Source: a virus. Taken from it: a stretch of DNA of 39,779 nt. The stretch spans positions 1 through 39,779 of IMG/VR virus record IMGVR_UViG_3300049057_000084. One strand, written 5' to 3'. A program made the position numbers and the translations under genes. The notes under the pieces were generated by a model that did no database searches, was not told the DNA's origin, and saw nothing but the letters and a program-made list of their open reading frames with translations. The first letter of the stretch is position 1. The number at the start of each line of letters is the position of its first letter. Shown one piece after another: positions 24,421-31,672 of this stretch.

Positions 24421-25265
24421 AGGTCTTTATCAGCGGTATTACTGGCTCGCTTGGAACGGAAGTCACGCGCCAACTGCTAGAGCAAGGCGTGCATCAAATC
24501 ACTGGCTACTCACGCTGCGACCATAAACAAAAAGCATTCCCTTACAAAAAAGATGTGGCGCTTTACTTAGGCGATATCCGCGACCGTGACCGCTTGCTAG
24601 AGGCTACTCGTGGCGCTGACATTATCTTTCACTTTGCAGCTTTCAAGCACGTTGATAGCGCTGAGATCCAGCCAGAGGAGTGCATAGCTACTAATGTCGC
24701 TGGCACTAATAACGTTTTATTTTGTCAGCGCATGAATAAGATTAAGCGCGTAGTATTCACGTCAACTGATAAAGCGTGTGATCCGATTAACGTCTACGGC
24801 TGTACAAAGCTAATTGGCGAGCGCTTAGTTATGCGTAACCCAAACAATCTTGTTGCGAGATATGGAAACGTCATTGCTTCCAACGGGAGCGTTATCCCAT
24901 CGTTTGTTAAGACGCTAAAAAAAGAGCGCAAAGTCTATATCACTGACACTAACATGAATCGCTTTTTCATACGCCTAGAGGACGCAGCTGCTTTCGTTAT
25001 TGAAAACGGGCTTAACTCTAAGGGCGGAAAGTATATTCCTGAGATGAGAGCTTGCAGCATTGAGCAATTAGCTGACGCTGTGGCAAAGGTAATGCGCATT
25101 AAAACCTACGGCATGGTCAACATGGGCATTCGTCCCGGCGAAAAAATGTTTGAGCAGCTAGTTAGCCCACACGAGGGCACAGAGATTAGATCCGACAAAG
25201 CAACGCAATTTACGAAAAAAGAGCTTATTGAATTAATACGCCCAAGCGTGGAGGCACTCTTATGA
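24417..25265 (+). CDS. FlaA1/PseB-like nucleotide-sugar dehydratase
   Basis: The product is 282 aa, an extended SDR. The NAD(P)-binding motif GITGSLG is at 7-13; FAAFKHVDSAE and the catalytic STDKACDPINVYGCTKLIGE (T/D-K plus Y-x-x-x-K) follow the FlaA1/PseB pattern. PseB converts UDP-GlcNAc to a 4-keto-6-deoxy sugar with C5 inversion, the first step to pseudaminic acid; CapD/LegB-type relatives do related chemistry. TTG 24417 with GGGAG upstream overlaps the previous stop (TTGA). It overlaps the next gene by an ATGA junction. Slightly short against PseB (about 330 aa), so the exact product needs testing. Confidence 0.85.
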   Translation: MKVFISGITGSLGTEVTRQLLEQGVHQITGYSRCDHKQKAFPYKKDVALYLGDIRDRDRLLEATRGADIIFHFAAFKHVDSAEIQPEECIATNVAGTNNVLFCQRMNKIKRVVFTSTDKACDPINVYGCTKLIGERLVMRNPNNLVARYGNVIASNGSVIPSFVKTLKKERKVYITDTNMNRFFIRLEDAAAFVIENGLNSKGGKYIPEMRACSIEQLADAVAKVMRIKTYGMVNMGIRPGEKMFEQLVSPHEGTEIRSDKATQFTKKELIELIRPSVEALL

Positions 25266-25921
25266 GTAAGTTTCTAATCATTGGCAATAAGGGCTCTATG
25301 GGTAGGCGCTATACTGCGCTATTACGCCACTTCACGATGAAAGCTGACGGCATTGACGTTGATACGCCAGTTAACAACATCGCAGCTATTGCAAAAGATT
25401 ACGCTGGCGTGATTGTGGCTACACCTACAGATACGCACTTTGATATTTTAGTTAAGCTCAGTGATATCAAAAATGATATCAACATTCTTTGCGAAAAGCC
25501 GCTAACGAAGGGCGCTTTTGAGCTAGCAAAAATATGTCAACTTTATAAAGACAAAAACTTGCAAATGGTCATGCAGTATAAAGACCTAGATCTTGGCGGC
25601 GAGGGCGATAGTTTCTACGACTACTACAATCACGGTAGAGACGGCTTGCACTGGGACTGCTTACAAATAGTGGGCTTAGCGCGTGGGCGCGTAATGCTTT
25701 CCGAGGATTCGCCATATTGGAAGTGTCGGCTAAATGGCGCTGACTTAGACATCAAGAAAATGGATTACGCGTACAGCATGATGCTTCGGCGCTGGTTTAG
25801 AAATCCAAAGGGTGACTTGGGCTTTTTAACTTCTATTCACGATAAAGTAAGGGACATGATTGATGAGACATCAAGGGCCGCCGAAGCGGGTAGTGATCGG
25901 TATACAAGCGCGTTCTACTAG
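25262..25921 (+). CDS. Gfo/Idh/MocA-family oxidoreductase, short
   Basis: The product is 219 aa. The Rossmann start FLIIGNKGSMGRRY and the signature ILCEKPLTKG (about 75-84) place it in the Gfo/Idh/MocA sugar-dehydrogenase family. Full members usually have about 310-360 aa with a beta-sheet C-terminal substrate domain; here only the first ~120 residues and a short remainder are present. It overlaps the next gene by 59 bp. It may be a reduced but functional enzyme or a degenerated copy. Related proteins occur beside sugar-nucleotide genes in flagellar and surface-glycan loci. Confidence 0.7.
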   Translation: MSKFLIIGNKGSMGRRYTALLRHFTMKADGIDVDTPVNNIAAIAKDYAGVIVATPTDTHFDILVKLSDIKNDINILCEKPLTKGAFELAKICQLYKDKNLQMVMQYKDLDLGGEGDSFYDYYNHGRDGLHWDCLQIVGLARGRVMLSEDSPYWKCRLNGADLDIKKMDYAYSMMLRRWFRNPKGDLGFLTSIHDKVRDMIDETSRAAEAGSDRYTSAFY

Positions 25922-26597
25922 CCAAAGGCTACCGCGAAAAGTTCACGCTATTGTCGGCAAGAAAAGGGTTTTAGACCTAGTGCTAGACGCCGCTTCTGAG
26001 AGCGTTAACTATGTAAACACTGGCTTTAACGGGCGCGTGTTTTCGGAGTTTTGCCTGCTCGTGCCAACAGGTGACGAAATCGTAGAAGCGTTTCCCGATA
26101 ACTTTATTATTGAAGGCTCAGAGTTTGACGTTTTATCTAGATATAAAAAAATGTCCGATAGCTTAAAGCCAGACTATATCGTTAGAATTACCGCTGACTG
26201 CCCGCTAATCCCAAGCCACGTTATTACAAATATCATTAAAGTTGGCTCTATGAATAATTACGACTACGTCGCTAACTTTTTCGAGAAGGGCGATAAGCTA
26301 TTTCGGTTAGTGCCTGACGGTTTTGAGTGTGAGTTTTTCTCACGTAAAATGCTCTCTTGGGCGCATGAAAATGCTACTGAAAAATCAGACCGCGAGCATG
26401 TAACCACGATCATGCGCACATATCCAGAGGGGTATAAATACGGCGTTGTCATTCCGAAAGTGCCCTACACTGGCAAAAAATTAAGTATTGATACTAAAGA
26501 CGATTTAGAAACTATCAGCGACCTAAAGTCTTGCGTTGACGAGGCCGTACAGAAAGCGAGCGTGCTATTTGGCAAATCAAGCGTCCACCGCTATTGA
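25863..26597 (+). CDS. SpsF/NeuA-like cytidylyltransferase
   Basis: The product is about 244 aa. IQARSTSQRLPRKV, FDVLSRYKKMSD, ITADCPLI, DREHVT and LSIDTKDDLE match the SpsF/CMP-sugar synthetase branch of GT-A-like nucleotidyltransferases. Such enzymes activate nonulosonic acids as CMP-sugars for transfer. ATG 25863 follows TAAGGGA; TTG 25860 is one codon upstream. It overlaps both neighbours, consistent with a coupled operon. The substrate is inferred from the presence of a NeuB-like synthase and a Maf-like transferase in the same genome. Confidence 0.82.
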   Translation: MRHQGPPKRVVIGIQARSTSQRLPRKVHAIVGKKRVLDLVLDAASESVNYVNTGFNGRVFSEFCLLVPTGDEIVEAFPDNFIIEGSEFDVLSRYKKMSDSLKPDYIVRITADCPLIPSHVITNIIKVGSMNNYDYVANFFEKGDKLFRLVPDGFECEFFSRKMLSWAHENATEKSDREHVTTIMRTYPEGYKYGVVIPKVPYTGKKLSIDTKDDLETISDLKSCVDEAVQKASVLFGKSSVHRY

Positions 26598-27780
26598 TTA
26601 TGATTTACTCGACCGCTCACGCAAATGCATAGCGCAAGGCGCTTTAACTAATTCTAAGCGCCCGAGCGTTTTCGTCGAGAATGTTTACCCCGTGCATTTA
26701 GCCAGGGGCTACGGTGCGCACGTGTGGGATACTAAGCGCAATAAGTACGTAGACTTTATCTGCGGGCTTGGCTCTAATCTCTTGGGCTACGGCGACGTTG
26801 AAATTGCTAACGCTATTTACACCGCTGCTCGCGATGGGCTAACGCTATCGTTAGGCTCACCGCTTGAGGTTGAGTACGCTGAGAAGCTAAAAACTATTTT
26901 CCCGTGGGTTGATCACATTAAACTTCTGAAAACAGGTACCGAGGCGGGCATGAGCGCTATCAAGATTGCGCGAGCGTTCACGAGCCGTGAGCTTGTGCTA
27001 AGCGAAGGATACCACGGGTACTCTGACGATTTCGTATCGCTTACGCCGCCAGCTTTAGGCGTACCAAAGCGCCACTGGATGGGCGAGCTAAAGCATTGCC
27101 CGATTGACGATAGAGTCGCCGCTGTAATTGTAGAGCCTGTTATTACTGATGCAAGCGATAAGCGTAAAGCTGAGCTGCAATGGTACCGCGAGCAATGCAC
27201 TAAAGCTGGCGCACTGTTAATTTTTGATGAAGTTATCACGGGCTTCCGCTTTCCAAAGTTTAGCGTGAGCAATTACTTTGGCATTGAGCCAGATTTAATT
27301 GTGCTCGGGAAAGCTATTGGCGGCGGTATGCCGTTAGCAGTAGTCGGCGGTAAAAAAGCGATCATGAATGACGTGGAGTATTTCGTTAGCTCTACTTTCG
27401 CGGGTGAGCGCGCGTCGCTAGCTGCTGGCTTAAAAGTGATAGAGCTACTCAAAGGCAAGCGCCGCATAGAGGAGCTATGGATTGCGGGCGAGCAGTTTCA
27501 AGCTAAATTTAATAAGCTACATCCAGAGCTAAAAATTGAAGGCTATCCCACTCGCGGCGTGTTTAAGGGCGATACTTTAGTGAAGGCGCTTTTCTGGCAA
27601 GAGGCGTGCAAAGCGGGAATGCTGTTTGGCCCAAGCTGGTTTTTCAACTTTCATCACATACCGCTAATAGATGACGTTATCAGTGCGAGCAAAGATATTT
27701 TAACTAGAATAAAAACAGGCGCAATTGAACTTGAGGGCGAAATGCCAAAAGTTCCATATGCGCAAAAACAACGGGAGTAA
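26569..27780 (+). CDS. Class III PLP aminotransferase (HemL-like)
   Basis: The product is about 403 aa. PLP-enzyme motifs are KTGTEAGMSAIKIAR (phosphate loop), FDEVITGFR (D220-E221) and IVLGKAIGGGMPLAV with the Schiff-base K248. It resembles glutamate-1-semialdehyde aminomutase but lies in a sugar operon; HemL-like aminotransferases recur in surface-glycan clusters with SpsF and NeuB relatives as I recall. It could install an amino group on a keto sugar in place of a DegT/PseC-type enzyme. The start is uncertain: TTG 26569 is chosen; TTG 26536 would give 414 aa. It overlaps the cytidylyltransferase by 29 bp. Confidence 0.85.
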   Translation: MANQASTAIDYDLLDRSRKCIAQGALTNSKRPSVFVENVYPVHLARGYGAHVWDTKRNKYVDFICGLGSNLLGYGDVEIANAIYTAARDGLTLSLGSPLEVEYAEKLKTIFPWVDHIKLLKTGTEAGMSAIKIARAFTSRELVLSEGYHGYSDDFVSLTPPALGVPKRHWMGELKHCPIDDRVAAVIVEPVITDASDKRKAELQWYREQCTKAGALLIFDEVITGFRFPKFSVSNYFGIEPDLIVLGKAIGGGMPLAVVGGKKAIMNDVEYFVSSTFAGERASLAAGLKVIELLKGKRRIEELWIAGEQFQAKFNKLHPELKIEGYPTRGVFKGDTLVKALFWQEACKAGMLFGPSWFFNFHHIPLIDDVISASKDILTRIKTGAIELEGEMPKVPYAQKQRE

Positions 27781-27782
27781 TA

Positions 27783-28076
27783 ATGGTGCACATTTTAGGA
27801 CAAGAAAAGCTAGCCGACAAAATCGAAGCGTTTAAAGCAAAGCGCGCTAACATTGAAAAGCTACAAGCGGAAGTTAACGCTGAAAAGCGCCAGCTTGATA
27901 CGTGGGTAGCGACAACTGAGATTTGCAAGAAATGGCAAGCCAAAGCTGAAACGCTAAACAAGGAAGTTGAAACGTATAAAGCTGAAATGAAGGCGCAGTT
28001 CGGTATTGCCGATGGCGAGCGCACGGATATTTTAGAGCTAGTGCAAGCCATGAAGAAAGTAGCGACACTTGATTGA
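27783..28076 (+). CDS. Coiled-coil protein inside the sugar cassette, 97 aa
   Basis: A Lys/Glu/Ala-rich product (MVHILGQEKLADKIEAFKAK) predicted to be one continuous coiled coil to about residue 70, then a short mixed tail. ATG 27783 lies two bases after the aminotransferase stop, with GGGAGTAATA upstream. Its location between two sugar enzymes suggests a cassette-specific role or a passenger gene. Not recognised. Confidence 0.6.
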   Translation: MVHILGQEKLADKIEAFKAKRANIEKLQAEVNAEKRQLDTWVATTEICKKWQAKAETLNKEVETYKAEMKAQFGIADGERTDILELVQAMKKVATLD

Positions 28077-28593
28077 TTTTGGCTTTGGCGTAGCGCTTGG
28101 GCCAATCTCTGACACAATAGCGGAGCTTTTGCGCCTATGGCGAAACGATCCGAAAATCTATAAGTGGTGCCGCCAAGTCGGCCCTTTAGAGAAGTTTGAG
28201 CATGCGGCTTGGCTCAAGTCATTAGAGGCCGGGCGTCCTGACGTTAAGATGTTTTCTATTATTGTCGAAAACGCCAGCGTCGGCGCTTGCGGGCTAACTA
28301 GTATTGACTGGATAAATCGGCGCGCTGAATTTTCGCTTTATATCGCGCCCGAGGACCAACGCAAAGGTTACGCTAGGGCTGCGCTTAAAACACTGCTTAA
28401 GCACGGCTTTGAAAGCTTAAACTTGCACTTAATCTGGGGCGAGACGTTTGACGGCAATCCAGCCGCTAAAATGTTTGAAGCGCTTGGCTTTCGCAAAGAG
28501 GGCACGCGCCGAGAGTTTTATTTTAAAGAGGGGCGCTACATAGATGCGCACTTATACAGCGTTAAACGTGAGGAGGTCGTATGGACTGGCTAG
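28069..28593 (+). CDS. GNAT-family N-acetyltransferase (PseH/RimJ-like)
   Basis: The product is 174 aa. LRLWRNDPKIYKWCRQ, SIIVENASVGACGLT, the acetyl-CoA loop QRKGYARAAL and FEALGFRKEGTRREFYFKEG follow the Acetyltransf_3 type of GNAT. In pseudaminic acid synthesis PseH acetylates the 4-amino group of the UDP-sugar; this enzyme could do that or acetylate another amino sugar. TTG 28069 overlaps the coiled-coil gene stop by eight bases. Substrate is inferred from neighbours. Confidence 0.82.
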   Translation: MIDFGFGVALGPISDTIAELLRLWRNDPKIYKWCRQVGPLEKFEHAAWLKSLEAGRPDVKMFSIIVENASVGACGLTSIDWINRRAEFSLYIAPEDQRKGYARAALKTLLKHGFESLNLHLIWGETFDGNPAAKMFEALGFRKEGTRREFYFKEGRYIDAHLYSVKREEVVWTG

Positions 28594-28778
28594 CATTTGC
28601 TGTAGGCGTTGGCGTGGGCTATTTGCTTAAAGCTAACCCGCAAGCTACGGCTGACATTAAAGCGTTTGCCATAAGGCCGCTAGCGAAGCTTAAGGGCAAG
28701 CCTGAGCGTAGAGCGCCAAAGGTTAACGATGACCGCAAAGCGTGGGCGCGCGAGCAAGAGATTATTGGCGAGCGCTAA
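28581..28778 (+). CDS. Small membrane-anchored basic protein, 65 aa
   Basis: A Gly/Val-rich N-terminal hydrophobic segment (WLAFAVGVGVGYLL) is followed by a basic, Arg/Lys-rich tail. ATG 28581 follows GAGGAGGTCGT, a very strong site. It overlaps the acetyltransferase end by 13 bp and the convergent lipoprotein gene end by 17 bp. It is the last cassette gene. Function unknown; it mirrors the small membrane protein at the cassette start. Confidence 0.6.
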   Translation: MDWLAFAVGVGVGYLLKANPQATADIKAFAIRPLAKLKGKPERRAPKVNDDRKAWAREQEIIGER

Positions 28779-29001
28779 GCTCCTCTTTGCAAGCGGTTTG
28801 CGTAGAGTAGCCAGCTTGGTTGTTAGCGCACACAAAGCGCTTGCCTCTGCACTCAGCGGTCCACGTCCAGTCGCCGCCAACGTGCCATTCTTTATCTATA
28901 ATTTTAAGCTCGCTTGACGGGCAGCCAATTTGGCCTACGGTCATAGTCTCAAGCGATGAGCAGCCAGTTAAGAATATAGAAAATACGATTAGCTTTTTCA
29001 T
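28762..29001 (-). CDS. Small lipoprotein downstream of the repressor (putative lysogeny gene)
   Basis: The product is 79 aa on the minus strand. MKKLIVFSIFLTGCSSLETM is a textbook lipoprotein signal with lipobox LTGC. The mature ~65 residues contain four Cys (GCPS, ECRG, FVCAN, ACKEE) and a Trp-rich segment. It lies 31 bp downstream of the repressor on the same strand, so it is probably co-transcribed and expressed in lysogens. Small phage lipoproteins expressed this way can block receptors or inhibit DNA entry (T5 Llp is a known example of a receptor-blocking lipoprotein); that role here is a hypothesis. Confidence 0.65.
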   Translation of the reverse strand: MKKLIVFSIFLTGCSSLETMTVGQIGCPSSELKIIDKEWHVGGDWTWTAECRGKRFVCANNQAGYSTQTACKEELSARQ

Positions 29002-29032
29002 GTAATTCTTATCGGCTGTAGGCGCGAATTAC

Positions 29033-29350
29033 TTAAGCTCGACGAGGCATTTTGCCCCTAATCATGTTTTTTTTTAAGCCGCCGCCCAAAAGCTTTTGAG
29101 TCAAATCTCTAATGGCCTTTTCTTGGCGCTGTAATAATTCAGGATCTAAAAACAATTCGCTAGGGTGACACTCTAGGGCTTTTATAATGGCGTCTAAAAA
29201 AACTTTCTCGGGCCATCTTCGTCCGCTTTCATAGCCTTGAACGGTGGATAATGAAATTTTTGCGCGCTCGGCTAGGGCGTCTTGGGTAAGGTCTTTAGCG
29301 CCCCTTAACCTCTTTAAATTAGATGAAAATATGTCAGCAATATCCTTCAT
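29033..29350 (-). CDS. XRE-family repressor (CI-like)
   Basis: The product is 105 aa on the minus strand. The helix-turn-helix is clear (LTQDALAERAKISLSTVQGY, then ESGRRWPE). After it comes a helical region with Leu/Gln heptads but no LexA-like S24 peptidase domain, so it is not self-cleaving in the manner of lambda CI. ATG (complement of 29348-29350) follows TAGGGCCA. It is divergent from a Cro-like gene across a 96-bp operator region and leads a two-gene operon with the lipoprotein. It is the likely lysogeny master regulator. Confidence 0.75.
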   Translation of the reverse strand: MKDIADIFSSNLKRLRGAKDLTQDALAERAKISLSTVQGYESGRRWPEKVFLDAIIKALECHPSELFLDPELLQRQEKAIRDLTQKLLGGGLKKNMIRGKMPRRA

Positions 29351-29446
29351 TGGCCCTACGTTATGCCAGACTTTTCATCAATAAAAACTGACACAATGTC
29401 TCGTTTTCTTGACTTTAGGCTGGCGTTATGTCAGTATTGTCCCACG
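29351..29446. promoter_or_regulatory. Divergent repressor/Cro control region
   Basis: This 96-bp gap contains the odd-length palindrome GACACAATGTC (29390-29400) and direct repeats CGTTATGCCAG (29359-29369) and CGTTATGTCAG (29424-29434), all candidate operator sites. A rightward promoter candidate is TTGACT (29409-29414), 17 bp, then CAGTAT (29432-29437), with only the -35 close to consensus. No clear leftward promoter was identified by eye. Confidence 0.5.
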
Positions 29447-29671
29447 ATGAAGTACCAAAGTGAGACATTCGATGCGAAGAAGGCGTATGAAGTTTGGAAA
29501 AAAAGCGGGCGCACGCAAGCGTGGCTAGCGGCTCAGTTGGGCGTAGGCCCGGAGCATGTTTCAAAAGTTCTAAACGGTAAAAGCAATCCAAGCTACGCCG
29601 TTCTAAAGCTGTTAGCAGCAGCTTTAGAGACGCGCCTCGAGGATTTAATGGCCGATAGCAGCGCGGCCTAA
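29447..29671 (+). CDS. Cro-like XRE regulator
   Basis: The product is 74 aa, almost entirely a helix-turn-helix (RTQAWLAAQLGVGPEHVSKV, then NPSYAVLKLLAAAL). Starting at ATG 29447 gives the usual Cro size. There is no ribosome site between the candidate promoter and this ATG, so the message could be leaderless or nearly so; ATG 29397 upstream in frame is less likely because it would lie before the proposed promoter. It is transcribed away from the repressor and probably opens the early genes (29749 onward). Confidence 0.7.
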   Translation: MKYQSETFDAKKAYEVWKKSGRTQAWLAAQLGVGPEHVSKVLNGKSNPSYAVLKLLAAALETRLEDLMADSSAA

Positions 29672-29748
29672 ACAGAAGCTATTTATCATGGGCTGGCACA
29701 AGTGCGTTAGTGCGTGACGAATTTATGTAATTATTACCAGGAGAGCCG

Positions 29749-30636
29749 ATGCAACCGACAACTGAAACCGTTAAAAACCCCTTCTGCGCTGGCACCGAGA
29801 CTGACTTAAGCGTGCCGACAGCTACGCTACAAATCTACAACTATATTAACGAGCACTTAAACGACCGCAAGGGCGGCGACGTTAACCGCTGCTCAAGCGC
29901 GCCACGCTGTGTGCGTGCCCGCTGGTATTCGCTAAACGGTTACGCGGGCGAGCCGCTCGCGCCGCGAGCGATTGTTAACTTTTTGCTCGGCGATTTAACC
30001 GAGCGAACGCTTGTCTACTTTGTGACTAAAGCATGCGTTGGCCCCGGCAAGCTCTACTCTGAGGTTATCTTTGGCGCTGAGGACGGTACTATTGAATATC
30101 AGGGCAAATCGCTAACTAAATATAAACAGATCACTACAAGTTTTCGCATTGGCAATCTAACTATCACTGGCCACTTTGACGGGCTTGGTAAGCGTAACTC
30201 TGACGGCAAGTGGGAGCTAATCGAGTTTAAAAGCGCTGCTGACTTTGGCTTTGAAGAGTTTAAAGAAAACGGCCCTGGCGACTACATAAAGCAGTCGCAC
30301 GCGCTGTTTGAGTGTGACGCGTGCAAAGAGAAAAATGTTGAGAGCGTACGCTACTTTTATTTGAAAAAGAATACTGGCCACTTGTGGGACGGGCTTTTTC
30401 ATAAAGATCCAGAGATAACTGCGCGCATGATCGCTGAATATAAAGCAGCCGCCGGGAATGATATTCCCGAGCGCCCGTATGCTCTAAAGCCAGAAACTTT
30501 TAGAGGTAAGCCAACCGGGCGCACTACGTGTCAGTGGCAATGCTCTTACTGTGCCTTTACTAAAGAGTGTTGGGGAAAATTTGACGTTGAGTTTAAGGGC
30601 GGTAAGCCAAAATTTTATTTCGAGGAGAAAGTATGA
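29749..30636 (+). CDS. Cas4/RecB-like Fe-S nuclease
   Basis: The product is 295 aa. The PD-(D/E)XK core is visible as GHFDG (D144), IEFKS (E159, K161) and a QxxxY-like helix (YIKQSHAL, Q182). C48 or C54 near the N-terminus together with C265, C268 and C274 (CSYCAFTKEC) provide ligands for a 4Fe-4S cluster, as in Cas4 and AddB-type nucleases. There is no CRISPR array or other cas gene, so it most likely acts in phage recombination or end processing with the SSB-like protein two genes downstream. ATG 29749 follows CAGGAGAGCCG. The preceding 77-bp gap contains one TATTTATC (29680-29687). Confidence 0.8.
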   Translation: MQPTTETVKNPFCAGTETDLSVPTATLQIYNYINEHLNDRKGGDVNRCSSAPRCVRARWYSLNGYAGEPLAPRAIVNFLLGDLTERTLVYFVTKACVGPGKLYSEVIFGAEDGTIEYQGKSLTKYKQITTSFRIGNLTITGHFDGLGKRNSDGKWELIEFKSAADFGFEEFKENGPGDYIKQSHALFECDACKEKNVESVRYFYLKKNTGHLWDGLFHKDPEITARMIAEYKAAAGNDIPERPYALKPETFRGKPTGRTTCQWQCSYCAFTKECWGKFDVEFKGGKPKFYFEEKV

Positions 30637-30878
30637 AGAAAAAAATAAAACTTATCATAGGTAACGAGAGAACCATTGAACTTGATCCAGCCACAGAGGC
30701 GGGAAAAACAACAATCGCCGCGCTGAAGGCTGGCGTAAAAACGGTGGGAGAGCTTCGAGACTTTCTGGAGTTTTACGAGAGAGAATTTGACACGATTTCT
30801 ACTGATGCCTTTATCAAAAAATATACAGAAGAAATTGGAAAGATAGAAGCCGATCTAAAAAAATTGGAGTCAAAATGA
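30633..30878 (+). CDS. Small charged protein in recombination block, 81 aa
   Basis: ATG 30633 overlaps the nuclease stop in a 4-bp junction. The product begins MKKKIKLIIGNERTIELDPA and continues as a charged helical tail (IGKIEADLKKLESK). No domain is recognised. Coupling to the nuclease and the SSB-like gene suggests a shared DNA-metabolism role. Confidence 0.55.
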   Translation: MKKKIKLIIGNERTIELDPATEAGKTTIAALKAGVKTVGELRDFLEFYEREFDTISTDAFIKKYTEEIGKIEADLKKLESK

Positions 30879-31375
30879 AATTTAAAACCAGAGAAAAATT
30901 TAACTCTGTCAATAGCGAAAGCTTTTTAAGGCTGGAGCCAAATAAACCGGTCTACGCCTTGCTTGTTGGCGACATTTACGAATTTAGAAAAAAATTTGAT
31001 GAAGAGGGCAAGCCTCACATCGTGCCGCCGGGCACACTTGGCGCTAAGTTTCAATTTAGAGTAAACGCTGTAATTGGTGAAAATGGCGCTTTCGTCTCTA
31101 GAATTTTAGAGGGCGGTAGCATGATTTACGACAGACTAGAAGAGCTTCACAATGAGCATGATCTTGAAAAAGTTGTTGTTAAAATTGGAAAGAAGGGCGC
31201 GGGAATGAATACCCGCTACTCTGTAGACATAAGCGCTAAGCAACCTTCCAAAGAACAGCTAGCGAGGATGAAAGAAGTCCCGTTGCAAGATCTGGGGAAC
31301 GGAAGCCCCGCTCAAAGTGATTTGCAAAACGATAACCAAGACGCCGACTCTGACGGCGACGAATTGCCATTTTAA
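30875..31375 (+). CDS. SSB-like single-stranded DNA-binding protein (putative)
   Basis: The product is 166 aa. The body has OB-fold-like strands (NKPVYALLVGDIYEF, AKFQFRVNAVIGENGAF) and the C-terminus is an acidic tail ending DSDGDELPF, like the protein-interaction tip (DDDIPF-type) of bacterial SSB. ATG 30875 overlaps the previous stop. An SSB beside a Cas4-like nuclease fits a phage recombination or replication module. Body similarity to known SSB is not certain. Confidence 0.6.
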   Translation: MKFKTREKFNSVNSESFLRLEPNKPVYALLVGDIYEFRKKFDEEGKPHIVPPGTLGAKFQFRVNAVIGENGAFVSRILEGGSMIYDRLEELHNEHDLEKVVVKIGKKGAGMNTRYSVDISAKQPSKEQLARMKEVPLQDLGNGSPAQSDLQNDNQDADSDGDELPF

Positions 31376-31384
31376 GGAGCGCTT

Positions 31385-31672
31385 ATGAAACGCGGAGAGC
31401 TAATTGAACTAAATCGCCAGTACCTACCGCTGTTAGGTGGGCTGTGGGTTACGGCTAGAGTTGACGAAAGTCATATTGACGTCGTGAAAGTAGAAAACTA
31501 TTTGCCCGGCTGTGATTTTGAGTATTGCGACGTTACCGTTTTCTACAAAGACGAAAAGTACGCGCCAAAGTTTTACACTTGGATTCGCGAGTGGTACGCC
31601 GAAACTGAGCATAGGCGCCGTGAGAGTGAGCGTGAAAATCGCGGTATGGATGAAGCTAAGGAGGGCGCGTGA
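31385..31672 (+). CDS. Hypothetical protein, 95 aa
   Basis: ATG 31385 follows AAGGAGCGCTT, a strong site. The product has a small beta module (LLGGLWVTARVDESHIDVVK) then a charged helix (EWYAETEHRRRESERENRG). Its stop overlaps the next start. No family recognised; a DNA-metabolism role is possible from position. Confidence 0.55.
   Translation: MKRGELIELNRQYLPLLGGLWVTARVDESHIDVVKVENYLPGCDFEYCDVTVFYKDEKYAPKFYTWIREWYAETEHRRRESERENRGMDEAKEGA

Noticed and set aside
27704-28117. 137-codon minus-strand frame in the sugar cassette
   Set aside because: It is antisense to the coiled-coil gene and the ends of its neighbours, which have good ribosome sites and coupling. Its composition is Ser/Ala/Phe-rich in the manner of reverse-strand shadows.
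29749-30636. Evidence for a CRISPR-Cas system from the Cas4-like gene
   Set aside because: No repeat-spacer array and no cas1, cas2 or effector gene is present; a lone phage Cas4/RecB-like nuclease is the simpler reading.
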